NCBI RefSeq assembly: GCF_003957745.1
Contig: NZ_CP020373.1
Span: 3,023,501-3,087,500, forward strand
Source: Shewanella khirikhana
GTDB lineage: Bacteria > Pseudomonadota > Gammaproteobacteria > Enterobacterales > Shewanellaceae
Direction of reading: 5' to 3'
DNA: 64,000 nt
Part shown: positions 43,407-52,147 of the stretch, in pieces
Layout: each line of letters opens with the position of its first letter
How positions within the stretch are numbered: position 1 is the first letter of the stretch
The notes under the pieces: generated by a model
The model's database searches: none
Told to the model about the DNA's origin: nothing
Seen by the model: the letters and a program-made list of their open reading frames with translations, nothing else
Made by a program: the position numbers and the translations under genes

Positions 43407-44210
43407 ATGAGTAATAAAGTGCATTTGGGCCACACGGCCAGAAAACGTTTCGGTCAGAACTTTTTGACCGACGGCAATATCATCAATCGTATCGTGGGCG
43501 CCATTGCCCCCGATAACGACCACGTGATGGTGGAAATCGGCCCGGGTCTCGCGGCCCTGACCGAACCGGTGGCACTGTCCATCGACAACCTCACGGTTAT
43601 CGAACTCGACCGCGATCTGGCCGAGCGTCTGAAAGTACACCCCACCCTGAAGGATAAACTCACCATCCATCAGGGCGATGCCATGAAGTTCGACTTCGGC
43701 CAACTGGTTGTGCCCGGTCGCAAGCTCAAGGTATTTGGCAATCTGCCATACAATATCTCCACGCCACTGATGTTCCATCTGTTCGAATTTGCTGAACACA
43801 TTGAGAACATGCACTTTATGCTGCAAAAGGAAGTGGTGCTGCGCCTGTCTGCCTCACCCGGCACCAAGGCATACGGCAAGCTAACGGTAATGGCACAGTA
43901 CTACTGCCAGGTTGTGCCTGTGCTGGAAGTGCCGCCCGGCTGCTTTACGCCGCCGCCCAAGGTCGACTCCGCCGTGGTGCGTCTGGTGCCTTATGCCCAG
44001 AAGCCATGGCCAGCCAAAGACGTAGAACTGCTGCGCAAGGTGTGTAATACCGCCTTCAACATGCGCCGCAAAACCCTGCGCAACAACTTAAAGCCGCTGC
44101 TGAACGACGCCGATTTTGAGGCGCTGGGCATTGATGCCGGTCTTCGCCCCGAAGACATCAGCGTGCCGCAATACGTTGCCATGGCCAACTATCTGTTCGA
44201 CAAGCGTTAA
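43407..44210 (+). CDS. rsmA: 16S rRNA dimethyladenosine transferase
   Basis: The 267-residue KsgA/RsmA protein has R-K-R-F-G-Q-N-F-L-T-D (12-22), the SAM motif V-E-I-G-P-G-L-A-A-L-T, and the catalytic N-L-P-Y-N-I-S. It dimethylates A1518 and A1519 of 16S rRNA late in small-subunit assembly. AGAGAG precedes the ATG. It lies between pdxA and apaG in the conserved operon. Confidence 0.95.
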   Translation: MSNKVHLGHTARKRFGQNFLTDGNIINRIVGAIAPDNDHVMVEIGPGLAALTEPVALSIDNLTVIELDRDLAERLKVHPTLKDKLTIHQGDAMKFDFGQLVVPGRKLKVFGNLPYNISTPLMFHLFEFAEHIENMHFMLQKEVVLRLSASPGTKAYGKLTVMAQYYCQVVPVLEVPPGCFTPPPKVDSAVVRLVPYAQKPWPAKDVELLRKVCNTAFNMRRKTLRNNLKPLLNDADFEALGIDAGLRPEDISVPQYVAMANYLFDKR

Positions 44211-44237
44211 CCATTCCAAGAGAACGGCTTTATTGAA

Positions 44238-44624
44238 ATGACGATGACTGACGTAGATCCCGCCATCAAGGTTCAGGTGGATACCGAATACCTCGAAGAG
44301 CAGTCCACGCCCGCTGACGACAAGTACGTATTCAGCTACACCATCACCATTATCAATCTGGGCGACAGAGCGGCCAAACTCGAGACCCGCCATTGGCTTA
44401 TCACCGATGCCAATGGTCATATCACCGAGGTGCAGGGTGCCGGTGTGGTGGGCGAAACGCCAACCATACCGCCCAACACCGCCTATCAATACACCAGCGG
44501 TACCGTAATGGACACGCCTGTCGGCTTTATGGAAGGTCGCTACGGCATGGTCTGGGAAGATGGCAAATCTTTCTCGGCAGCCATTCCCGCCTTTCGCTTA
44601 GCCGTGCCGGGTGTACTGCACTGA
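44238..44624 (+). CDS. apaG: ApaG protein
   Basis: A 128-residue ApaG (fibronectin-III-like, DUF525) has Y-V-F-S-Y-T-I-T-I-I-N, T-R-H-W-L-I-T-D-A-N-G and G-V-V-G-E-T-P. Its biochemical role remains unclear. Two ATG codons lie two codons apart at the start; the first is used. It sits just before apaH as in E. coli. Confidence 0.92.
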   Translation: MTMTDVDPAIKVQVDTEYLEEQSTPADDKYVFSYTITIINLGDRAAKLETRHWLITDANGHITEVQGAGVVGETPTIPPNTAYQYTSGTVMDTPVGFMEGRYGMVWEDGKSFSAAIPAFRLAVPGVLH

Positions 44625-44625
44625 G

Positions 44626-45435
44626 ATGGCAAAGTACTTTGTTGGCGACATTCAGGGTTGTTACGAAGAGCTGATGCTGTTGCTGCTGCGGGTGGATTTT
44701 CACCCCTCCAAAGACGAGCTGTGGTCAGTCGGCGACCTGGTTGCCCGCGGGCCTCAATCCCACAAGGTATTGGGATTGCTGAGCTCTTTTGGTGATGCCG
44801 CCAAGGTAGTGCTTGGCAATCACGATTTGCACCTGCTTGCCATCACCGCTGGCCTCAAAAAGCCCAAACCCAGTGACAAGCTGAAAAAGCTTTTGGAATC
44901 CAAACACCTGCCAAGGTTTATCGACTGGGTTCGACATCAACCTTTGATGCGGGAACTGCCTGAGCACAAGCTCATCATGACCCATGCCGGGGTGCCGCCC
45001 CAGTGGGACTTGCAGACTCTCAAAACCGAGGCGAATGAAGTCAGCCAGGTGCTCAAGAGCGACAGCTATCTTGAGCTGATTGAGAGCATGTACACCGAAG
45101 AACCCGAAGGCTGGGATCCTAACCTTTCCGGCTATCTGCGCCACCGTTATTGCATCGATGCCTTAACCCGGATGCGCTTTTTGTATCCGGATGGCCGCCT
45201 GGATTTCGCCTGTAAAAAGCCGCCGCAGGATAACGACAGCGAACTGAAGCCCTGGTTTGAGTTCCCCTCGCAATTGGATGATTACACGCTGGTGTTTGGT
45301 CATTGGGCGGCCCTGATGGGGCACACGGGAAAAGCCAACCGAATTGCACTGGATACCGGCTGTTGCTGGGGCGAAGATCTCACCCTGTGGCAGCTTGAAA
45401 CCGGGGAAAAAATTACCCAAAAGAAGTTAAATTAG
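44626..45435 (+). CDS. apaH: Bis(5'-nucleosyl)-tetraphosphatase (symmetrical)
   Basis: This 269-residue metallophosphatase has the motifs G-D-I-Q-G-C-Y (8-14), G-D-L-V-A-R-G, G-N-H-D-L-H and M-T-H-A-G. ApaH splits Ap4A to ADP. A GTG five codons upstream is in frame; the ATG just after the apaG stop is the natural start. The last gene of the lptD operon. Confidence 0.94.
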   Translation: MAKYFVGDIQGCYEELMLLLLRVDFHPSKDELWSVGDLVARGPQSHKVLGLLSSFGDAAKVVLGNHDLHLLAITAGLKKPKPSDKLKKLLESKHLPRFIDWVRHQPLMRELPEHKLIMTHAGVPPQWDLQTLKTEANEVSQVLKSDSYLELIESMYTEEPEGWDPNLSGYLRHRYCIDALTRMRFLYPDGRLDFACKKPPQDNDSELKPWFEFPSQLDDYTLVFGHWAALMGHTGKANRIALDTGCCWGEDLTLWQLETGEKITQKKLN

Positions 45436-45438
45436 GGT

Positions 45439-45465
45439 TAAACTAAAGTTTGCATCGGCCGATAA
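45439..45465 (+). promoter_or_regulatory. Sigma-28 (FliA) promoter of the chemoreceptor gene
   Basis: TAAA, a 15-bp spacer and GCCGATAA match the flagellar sigma-28 consensus exactly. It lies 74 bp before the chemoreceptor ATG. Confidence 0.85.
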
Positions 45466-45539
45466 ATAAGAGCCGCGCAATGCCATCGCAAGATGCTTTT
45501 TGATTCGGGAAAACAACTAAAACATCGCCGGAGTATCCT

Positions 45540-47561
45540 ATGAAAGTAAAAGTCGCCACCAGAGTCATTGGCGGGTTTGGTTTTGTCACCCTTCTTTTGG
45601 TCGTACTCGGTGGCGCTTCGCTGGTCACCAACAACAGTCTCAAAGAAAGCACCGCCATCATGCAGAACCTCAGCATGCCGGCGCTTGAAGCTACCAGTCA
45701 TTTATCAGAAACCCTCAGCGAACAGCAGCGCCTTATTCTTAAAGCCTTCCACAGCAAATCATCCACGGCGGTACCGCCGCTGGAAAAATCCTTTGTGCAG
45801 CTGGGCAACGATTTTCAGAGCAAGTTCTCAACGCTTTCCTCTTTGCTGCAAGACAGAGACAACTTTGCCGGCCAACTGAGCGCCCTTAACGGCAGCTATC
45901 AGGCCCTCGACAACAACAGTGACGCCATGCTGAAAGCTCGCTTCGAGTCACTGTCGCAGCAGGAAGCCTTGCTCAAACTGCGTGAGAAGCTGGAAAACAG
46001 CGCCGATGACGCGTCATCCAACCTGTTTGACCTCATAGATCTGGAAAGCAGCCAGAACGCCACCGAGCGCGAAATTGCTGCTGCGGCCAGCGCCATTGAC
46101 ACCACCATGACCGGCATCATCACCACAGTGTACGATCTGGTGGCAACCGAAGAGCAAAGCAAGTATGAGCTGATTGCCAAAGAGCTCGACTACATGCTCG
46201 GTGAAGTCAAAACCAAGATGGAATACGTTGCCCGCCACGGCGAAGGCGTCATCGATGAAGAGCTGGTCGATACCCTCAAACAGGACACCAGCAAGGTGCT
46301 CAAAATGCTTGAGGGACCAGATACGCTGGTAACCCTCAAAGCCAAGCAGCTTGCCAGTGCCCGCCTCGCGTCTGAAAAACTGACCAACGTAGAAAAGAAC
46401 GCTCAGACAGTGACCGAGCAGATGAAGCGTCTGGCCAAAGACATCGAGTCTGTCACCAACGACATCAGTAATCAGGCGCTGTCTGATATCAACCGCGCCT
46501 CACTGCAGACCCTCATTTTAGTGGTGATTGCCATTGTGGTTGCCGTGGTGATCAGTATTGCCGTGGTTCGTCCGCTCAAGCGCTCGCTGGATCAGGTCAA
46601 CGACGCCCTGAACGTGCTGGCCTCCGGTGACCTGACCCACAAGCTGGATGACTCAGGCCATGATGAATTTGCCGACCTGTCCCGCAACTGTAACCGTCTG
46701 GTGGATAGCCTGCGCGGTCTGATTGCCGGTATTCTCGACCGCTCAAACCAGCTGGCAGCAGCGGCCGAAGAAACCTCAGCCATCACCTCGCAAACCACCA
46801 TCGGCATTCAGGAGCAAAAGAGCCAGGTTGACCAGGTCGCGACCGCCACAACTGAACTCAGCTCCAGCGCCCATCAGGTGAACATGAGCGCCGATGACGC
46901 CCTGAATCAAATCAAGAAAGCCGATGATGAAACCCAGCATATGCGGGCCATTGCCGATGAGAACAAACGCACCATTTTGTCGCTGGCCGATGAAGTCGCC
47001 AAAGCCAGCAAGGTGATCAACAAGGTGCATTCCGACAGCGCTTCCATCGGCTCGATCCTCGATGTGATCCGCGGCATTGCCGAGCAAACCAACCTGCTGG
47101 CACTCAACGCTGCCATCGAAGCGGCGCGCGCCGGTGAGCAGGGCCGTGGCTTTGCCGTGGTAGCCGATGAAGTACGTAGCCTCGCTTCCCGCACCCAGGA
47201 TTCCACCCGCGAAATCCAGCAGATGATTGAAGTGCTGCAGCAAGGTACTCAGGAAGCTGTGGGTGTGATGCAGCTTGGTCAGAATCAGGCGCAGAGCTGC
47301 GTCGAGAAGACAGAACAGGCCAACCAGGCGCTGCAAACCATCAGCCAGTCGGTGCATCAAGCCTACGATGCCGGCACTCATATCGCCCAGGCAGCCCAGG
47401 AGCAAAACCTGGTCAGTCAGCAGGTGTCTGAAAAGCTTGAGCACATCGCGTCTATCTCTGAAGAAACCGCCCTTGGCGCCGAGCAGACTGCCAAGTCCAG
47501 CCATGAGGTGGCTCGCCTTGCAGAAGAACTGCAAAGCTCAGTAAAAGAGTTCAGAGTGTAA
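45540..47561 (+). CDS. Methyl-accepting chemotaxis protein
   Basis: A 673-residue chemoreceptor has a first membrane helix near 10-30, a long helical periplasmic domain, a second helix near 322-342 (L-I-L-V-V-I-A-I-V-V-A-V-V-I-S-I-A), HAMP to about 400, and a cytoplasmic signalling rod. Its tip is I-A-E-Q-T-N-L-L-A-L-N-A-A-I-E-A-A-R-A-G-E (about 512-532). No C-terminal CheR-docking pentapeptide is present. The ligand is unknown; the periplasmic part has no named sensor domain I can recognise. The perfect sigma-28 promoter upstream ties it to the flagellar regulon. Confidence 0.92.
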   Translation: MKVKVATRVIGGFGFVTLLLVVLGGASLVTNNSLKESTAIMQNLSMPALEATSHLSETLSEQQRLILKAFHSKSSTAVPPLEKSFVQLGNDFQSKFSTLSSLLQDRDNFAGQLSALNGSYQALDNNSDAMLKARFESLSQQEALLKLREKLENSADDASSNLFDLIDLESSQNATEREIAAAASAIDTTMTGIITTVYDLVATEEQSKYELIAKELDYMLGEVKTKMEYVARHGEGVIDEELVDTLKQDTSKVLKMLEGPDTLVTLKAKQLASARLASEKLTNVEKNAQTVTEQMKRLAKDIESVTNDISNQALSDINRASLQTLILVVIAIVVAVVISIAVVRPLKRSLDQVNDALNVLASGDLTHKLDDSGHDEFADLSRNCNRLVDSLRGLIAGILDRSNQLAAAAEETSAITSQTTIGIQEQKSQVDQVATATTELSSSAHQVNMSADDALNQIKKADDETQHMRAIADENKRTILSLADEVAKASKVINKVHSDSASIGSILDVIRGIAEQTNLLALNAAIEAARAGEQGRGFAVVADEVRSLASRTQDSTREIQQMIEVLQQGTQEAVGVMQLGQNQAQSCVEKTEQANQALQTISQSVHQAYDAGTHIAQAAQEQNLVSQQVSEKLEHIASISEETALGAEQTAKSSHEVARLAEELQSSVKEFRV

Positions 47562-47602
47562 GCAGGCACGCTAAAGGCCCGCTGGGAACCCTAAAAACGA
47601 TA

Positions 47603-47635
47603 ATAAAAAAGCCCCTCTCATGGGGCTTTTTTATT
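47603..47635. terminator. Terminator after the chemoreceptor gene
   Basis: The stem GCCCC/GGGGC is extended by A6/T6 arms and has a 6-base loop. Confidence 0.85.
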
Positions 47636-47680
47636 GGCAGAAATCCTGAGTAAAAGCGGCTCATACTAAATTCGAGGCAC

Positions 47681-47701
47681 AAAAAAACCGGGAAAACCCG
47701 G
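47681..47701 (-). terminator. Terminator of the DUF3718 gene
   Basis: On the minus strand CCGGG-TTTT-CCCGG is followed by seven T, 39 bases after the stop codon. Confidence 0.8.
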
Positions 47702-47739
47702 CCTTTTCGATACTGCGGTTCACACATACTGAGCGGCTA

Positions 47740-48144
47740 TCAATCTTCCTCGCCACCACCGCCAGAGAGACGGTCTTTGATTGCGGCTGTGATAGGGCTG
47801 CCACCATGACCATTGGCTTCTGCCCAAGCCACAATTGTCATGCCATCGCCTTCAGTCGCACCAAGCTCGTTTGCAGACAAACGCTTGGCAATGAATTCAC
47901 CCACGTCGTTGGCACCGGCTCCCATTGCGGTGCGCAGCAGACTGGTACCATCACAGCTTATGCCAGCATAGATGTTACGCAGTTTAACGCGACTTTCCTT
48001 GAGCTTTTTACGAAGACGGTTTTTGTCGTTCGCTTTCACGTAATCACAAATACTGGCCACCAATGGATCGGTATTTGCCTTGGCTTGTGTGGGAATAAAA
48101 GAAGCAGCTATCACAGCTGCAAGGGCCAGGGGCAACACACGCAT
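47740..48144 (-). CDS. DUF3718 periplasmic protein
   Basis: The 134-residue protein has a signal peptide (A-L-A-A-V-I-A-A-S-F-I-P-T-Q-A-K-A) and a DUF3718-type mature part: S-I-C-D-Y-V-K-A-N-D-K-N-R-L-R-K-K-L-K, then I-S-C-D-G-T-S-L-L-R. Two cysteines probably pair. A Gly/Glu tail follows. AAGGAG sits 8 bases before the ATG. Function unknown. Confidence 0.8.
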   Translation of the reverse strand: MRVLPLALAAVIAASFIPTQAKANTDPLVASICDYVKANDKNRLRKKLKESRVKLRNIYAGISCDGTSLLRTAMGAGANDVGEFIAKRLSANELGATEGDGMTIVAWAEANGHGGSPITAAIKDRLSGGGGEED

Positions 48145-48229
48145 CTGATACTCCTTGGTTTGTTATTTTATTTATGTATAAAACCGATAAACCGGCTTTA
48201 CCTGTAAGGTACATACAAGCACAGCTAAT

Positions 48230-48712
48230 TTAACACTTTTTTACCAAGGTGATAAAGCGATATTCCAGCCCTTTGGCTGACACATGTTGAGTGGTTTCAA
48301 TCGCTTCCCATGAGCCATCATCCCAATCAGGGAAATGGGTATCGCCTTCGACATCCAGTGCTATCTCGGTTAAATATAGCTTATCTGCGCGTGGAAGCAG
48401 GGTTTTATAGAGCTGACCACCACCGATCACGACCAGTTCTTCACAATCACCGGCCAGGGCCATGGCCTCTTCGAAGGAAGCTACCAGACTAATACCTTCG
48501 TGGGGGTAATCGGTCTGACGGGAAATCACGATATTGTGGCGCCCTGGTAAGGGGCGACCGATGGATTCGAAGGTCTTGCGCCCCATCACCACCGGCTTGC
48601 CCAGGGTCATGGCTTTGAAATGTTTCAGGTCTTCCGGCAGATGCCAGGGCATCTGATTGTCTTTGCCAATCACGCGGTTATTGGCCATCGCGGCAATAAT
48701 GGCGATACGCAT
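48230..48712 (-). CDS. folA: Dihydrofolate reductase
   Basis: This 160-residue type I dihydrofolate reductase shows A-A-M-A-N-N-R-V-I-G-K-D-N-Q-M-P-W-H-L-P-E-D (7-28, with the acidic active-site residue), V-M-G-R-K-T-F-E-S-I-G-R-P-L-P-G-R and V-I-G-G-G-Q-L-Y. It regenerates tetrahydrofolate and is the trimethoprim target. GAGGGAAC precedes the ATG. Confidence 0.96.
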   Translation of the reverse strand: MRIAIIAAMANNRVIGKDNQMPWHLPEDLKHFKAMTLGKPVVMGRKTFESIGRPLPGRHNIVISRQTDYPHEGISLVASFEEAMALAGDCEELVVIGGGQLYKTLLPRADKLYLTEIALDVEGDTHFPDWDDGSWEAIETTQHVSAKGLEYRFITLVKKC

Positions 48713-48735
48713 CTAAGTTCCCTCTTTGTTTGTGG

Positions 48736-49203
48736 TTATATGACGGGACGGGTACGGTAATACAGCAAGCTAGGCAGCGCCAATCCAACCGACAGGGCGC
48801 CAAGAATAAACACGGTTTTCAGACCATTACTGATAACGGCGCCGGTTAGCTCCGGGCTCACCTGCGACTGGGCTGTGAGCTGCACTAAAGCAATCACGGT
48901 ATTGAAAGCGTAGGTGCCCGGGATCATCGGGATAATGGCCGCTACCGCATACAGCAGCGGCGGCGCCAGATGACGCTTGGCAAACCCTATAGTGATCATG
49001 CCAACCAGGGCGGCGGCGGCAAAGGTCGCCCATTCGATGGGCAAGCCAAAGTGCAGGATCAGGGTACGGAAACTGTGCCCCAAAGCACCGGCCAGTGCGC
49101 AGTAAGGCAAGAACCGCTTCGGCACATTGAACACCATGGCAAAGCCCACGGCCGGTATGGCGGAGAAGAAAGCATCATTGAGCAGGGTCAGCAAAAGATT
49201 CAC
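48736..49203 (-). CDS. yjjB: YjjB-like small subunit of split ThrE/succinate exporter
   Basis: The 155-residue protein has four to five transmembrane helices and the DUF3815/ThrE C-terminal pattern (P-K-R-F-L-P-Y-C-A-L-A-G-A-L-G-H, I-P-G-T-Y-A-F). Its GTG start at 49203 overlaps the stop of the YjjP-like gene (GTGA). E. coli YjjP and YjjB together have been reported to export succinate. The longer open frame to 49281 is inside the partner gene and is not used. Confidence 0.86.
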   Translation of the reverse strand: MNLLLTLLNDAFFSAIPAVGFAMVFNVPKRFLPYCALAGALGHSFRTLILHFGLPIEWATFAAAALVGMITIGFAKRHLAPPLLYAVAAIIPMIPGTYAFNTVIALVQLTAQSQVSPELTGAVISNGLKTVFILGALSVGLALPSLLYYRTRPVI

Positions 49204-49961
49204 AGAAATTTGCCCCCCAGTTGCATGGCAATAGTAATGCCAATCACCGAGGCCACCGTGAGCAAGGTGGCGTGTCCCCAACGGGAAATCCCCACGTTCA
49301 TATGGCCTTTTACCATGTCAGAAATGGCATTGATCATCGGAAAGCCCGGCACCAGCATCAGCACACTGGCAGCCATGGCAAGCTCAGGGGTCTTGGTGAG
49401 CGGGCACTCATACCCAAGCTGCGCCACCGCGGTGGTCACAAAAGCCGTCAGAGAAAACACCACCAGGGGGTTGAAGTGGCGCTTGGCTAAAAACAGCCGC
49501 GCCGCCATGCCAATTGCCGCCGCCAGGAAGGTTATGGCTGAGGCCATCCAGTCACCGCCAAACAGGTGGCAGAAGCTGGCACAGGAAAGGCCAATCATGG
49601 GAATAACCAGCATGGCTGGGTACGTTTTGGGAGCGATGCGGGCGAGGCGTTTACGCACCTCGTTGGGGCCGTAAAGGCCTTTTTCTGCCAGCAAACAGAT
49701 ACGCTGCAGCTCGCACACCACGCGCATATTGATGCCATGCTCGCGAATGCGGCGGGTCGTGGTGATACAGCGGCCGTGAACCAGGCTGGTGAGCACCAGC
49801 GAGTTGGAAGAGATGGAAAGTTCAATGCTCCCAAGCCCGAGGGCCCGGCCGAGGCGCTGGCTGATCTCTTCCACCAGATCAGACTCGGCGCCGTAGGCCA
49901 GCAGGAGCTGCGCTACGCGCACCACCTGCCGGGTTATGTCATTCTGGGTATCTGCGTACAC
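49200..49961 (-). CDS. yjjP: YjjP-like large subunit of split ThrE/succinate exporter
   Basis: The 253-residue protein has a cytoplasmic N-terminal domain (A-Y-G-A-E-S-D-L-V-E-E, R-L-G-R-A-L-G) and four or five membrane helices. The Thr/Ser exporter pattern P-G-F-P-M-I-N-A-I-S-D lies near residue 210. A GTG start is used with GGGG upstream. It is translationally coupled to yjjB. Substrate specificity here (succinate or amino acids) is not settled by sequence. Confidence 0.86.
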   Translation of the reverse strand: MYADTQNDITRQVVRVAQLLLAYGAESDLVEEISQRLGRALGLGSIELSISSNSLVLTSLVHGRCITTTRRIREHGINMRVVCELQRICLLAEKGLYGPNEVRKRLARIAPKTYPAMLVIPMIGLSCASFCHLFGGDWMASAITFLAAAIGMAARLFLAKRHFNPLVVFSLTAFVTTAVAQLGYECPLTKTPELAMAASVLMLVPGFPMINAISDMVKGHMNVGISRWGHATLLTVASVIGITIAMQLGGKFL

Positions 49962-49981
49962 AGCAATCCCCGATTGAAGGC

Positions 49982-51154
49982 TTATCTCTGGTAAATGACT
50001 TCCACGTCGTAGTCGTCATCGTCGAAATCATCGTCGTCATCATCCGAATCATCGTAATCCGGGTTCAGATCGTCAAGCTGAGCCTTGTGGTAGTTGTCCC
50101 ACTTGAACTCCACTTCCTTATCAGGATCGGCGCTGGCCGCTTCATCCGGCAGACTCTTGATGAAGTCGTACAGCTTCTCGCTGAGCGCTTTGGTGCCTTC
50201 GCGGGTGGCGGCAGACATGGTGTACACATCGCCTTCCCAACCAAGTTCGGCCACAATGGCATCCACACGTTCCTGCAGCTCTTCTTCCAGCAGCAGGTCG
50301 GTTTTGTTAAATACCAACCAACGTGGCTTGGCAGCCAGCTCAGGTGAGTATTTTTCAAGCTCAGCCAGAATAGCACGGGCGCTTTCGGCCGGGCTTGAGC
50401 CATCGATTGGCTCGATATCCAGGATGTGCAGCAGTACGCGGCAACGCTCCAGGTGCTTCAGGAAGCGAATACCCAGACCTGCACCTTCGGCGGCGCCTTC
50501 AATCAAACCAGGGATGTCGGCAACCACAAAGCTTTGACCGGGACGCGGATTCACCACACCCAGGTTTGGCACCAGGGTAGTAAAGGGGTAATCGGCAACT
50601 TTAGGTGTTGCGCGGGATACGGCGCGGATAAAGGTCGATTTACCGGCATTTGGCATACCCAGAAGACCAACGTCAGCCAGCAGCAACAGCTCAAGGCGCA
50701 GCTCGCGCACTTCCCCCTTGGTGCCCAAGGTCTTTTGACGCGGGGCGCGGTTCACACTGCTCTTAAAGCGGGTGTTACCCAAACCGTGGAAACCACCTTT
50801 GGCAACCAACAGCTTTTGACCGATTTCAGTCAGGTCGCCCAGCACTTCGTCTGTGTCTATGTCCACAGCGCGGGTACCCACAGGCACGCGCAGGTAAAGA
50901 TCTTCGCCGCCTTTACCGGTACAGTCGCGACCGCGGCCGTTTTCGCCACGCTCGGCCAGGTAAAAGCGCTCAAAGCGATAATCAATCAGGGTGTTGAGGC
51001 TGGCGTCAGCGACCAGATACACACTGCCACCATCACCACCGTCGCCCCCATCGGGACCACCGTCGGGAATATATTTTTCGCGGCGGAAACTTACGCAACC
51101 GCTGCCACCGTCACCGGCCTGAACCTTGATGACCGCCTCGTCGACGAACTTCAT
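49982..51154 (-). CDS. cgtA: Obg-family ribosome-assembly GTPase
   Basis: The 390-residue protein has the Gly-rich Obg fold (1-158, with G-G-P-D-G-G-D-G-G-D-G-G). The G domain follows with G-M-P-N-A-G-K-S-T (P loop, about 167-175), D-I-P-G-L-I-E-G-A and N-K-T-D. A long Asp-rich tail (D-D-S-D-D-D-D-D-D-F-D-D-D-D-Y-D) closes it. It acts in 50S assembly and stress control. GGAG precedes the ATG. It follows rpmA with a terminator hairpin between. Confidence 0.95.
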   Translation of the reverse strand: MKFVDEAVIKVQAGDGGSGCVSFRREKYIPDGGPDGGDGGDGGSVYLVADASLNTLIDYRFERFYLAERGENGRGRDCTGKGGEDLYLRVPVGTRAVDIDTDEVLGDLTEIGQKLLVAKGGFHGLGNTRFKSSVNRAPRQKTLGTKGEVRELRLELLLLADVGLLGMPNAGKSTFIRAVSRATPKVADYPFTTLVPNLGVVNPRPGQSFVVADIPGLIEGAAEGAGLGIRFLKHLERCRVLLHILDIEPIDGSSPAESARAILAELEKYSPELAAKPRWLVFNKTDLLLEEELQERVDAIVAELGWEGDVYTMSAATREGTKALSEKLYDFIKSLPDEAASADPDKEVEFKWDNYHKAQLDDLNPDYDDSDDDDDDFDDDDYDVEVIYQR

Positions 51155-51235
51155 ATCAACTCCTCACCACAGAATAGGGCAATTATACCGCCTGCAGCGT
51201 GGCAGACCAAAACTCTCTATAGCCCCAGACAAAAC

Positions 51236-51262
51236 AAAAGCCCCACCAAAGGCGGGGCTTAA
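51236..51262 (-). terminator. Terminator or attenuator between rpmA and cgtA
   Basis: On the minus strand AAGCCCCGCC and GGTGGGGCTT (one G-T pair) enclose TTT, followed by TTGTTTTG. Some readthrough to cgtA is likely. Confidence 0.7.
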
Positions 51263-51283
51263 TCAGCATAGCTGTAACGAAGC

Positions 51284-51538
51284 TTATTCTTCGATGCTAA
51301 CGAACTTGCGGTTGTTAGGACCTTTAACTTCGAACTTCACCTTGCCGTCAGTCAGAGCGAACAGGGTATGGTCACGACCAATACCTACGTTCACACCGGC
51401 GTGGAACTTGGTACCACGCTGACGAACAATGATGTTACCAGCCAGAACTGATTCGCCGCCGAAGCGCTTTACACCAAGGCGTTTGCTTTCTGAATCGCGG
51501 CCGTTACGAGTAGAACCGCCAGCTTTTTTGTGTGCCAT
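51284..51538 (-). CDS. rpmA: Ribosomal protein bL27
   Basis: An 84-residue L27 with the start M-A-H-K-K-A-G-G-S-T-R-N-G-R-D-S-E-S-K-R. It is a large-subunit protein near the peptidyl transferase centre. AGGAGT lies upstream of the ATG. rplU is 15 bp upstream. Confidence 0.97.
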   Translation of the reverse strand: MAHKKAGGSTRNGRDSESKRLGVKRFGGESVLAGNIIVRQRGTKFHAGVNVGIGRDHTLFALTDGKVKFEVKGPNNRKFVSIEE

Positions 51539-51552
51539 GAGTCAGACTCCTA

Positions 51553-51864
51553 TTAAGCGTTGATAGCAGTGATTTTAACTTCGGTGAACCACTGACGGTG
51601 GCCCATCTTCTTCTCGTGGTGCTTACGACGACGGAACTTCTGGATAGTTACCTTTTCGCCGCGGCCGTGAGCAACAACAGTAGCAACTACCTTGCCGCCT
51701 TCAACCAGTGGAGCACCCACTTTCACGTTTTCGCCATCAGCAACCAACAGAACCTGATCGAACTCGATGGTTTCACCGGTAGCAACTTCAATTTTTTCCA
51801 AACGTACAGTATGGCCTTCAGCAACACGGTGCTGCTTGCCGCCACTTTGAAAAACAGCGTACAT
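51553..51864 (-). CDS. rplU: Ribosomal protein bL21
   Basis: The 103-residue L21 starts M-Y-A-V-F-Q-S-G-G-K-Q-H-R-V at 51864; the longer frame upstream is leader sequence. F-R-R-R-K-H-H-E-K-K-M-G-H-R-Q near the end is characteristic. The leader can form short hairpins, but I could not confirm a known L21 leader element. GGAG is present before the ATG. Confidence 0.97.
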   Translation of the reverse strand: MYAVFQSGGKQHRVAEGHTVRLEKIEVATGETIEFDQVLLVADGENVKVGAPLVEGGKVVATVVAHGRGEKVTIQKFRRRKHHEKKMGHRQWFTEVKITAINA

Positions 51865-52033
51865 AGCTATTTTACTCCGAAAATTTCTGACGCCTCGGCC
51901 CTGAGTCCCTCGGGATAGGGGCGATTCGCCACAAAAAACTTTAATGACAATGGGCGCGGAGTTTACGCGAAGAATGCCCAGCTGACAAGCCCTAATTAGC
52001 AAAGTTTAAAAAAAGATCCGCATAACTCCCACA

Positions 52034-52062
52034 TTGACCGGGCAACTACTGCCTTCTGCAAT
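52034..52062 (+). promoter_or_regulatory. Possible sigma-70 promoter for ispB
   Basis: TTGACC and TGCAAT are separated by 17 bp, about 85 bp before the ispB start. The -10 match is poor. Confidence 0.3.
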
Positions 52063-52147
52063 ATTTTTAGGTAAGATCGCGTCTAATATAACACTTATGC
52101 CTAAAACAGGGCCTGATTATACCCTGCCCTGAACACCAGAGTCTGCT

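Noticed and set aside
52003..52033. L21 leader or riboswitch-like element upstream of rplU
   Set aside because: Only short GC stems can be drawn in the leader and no known element could be matched by eye.
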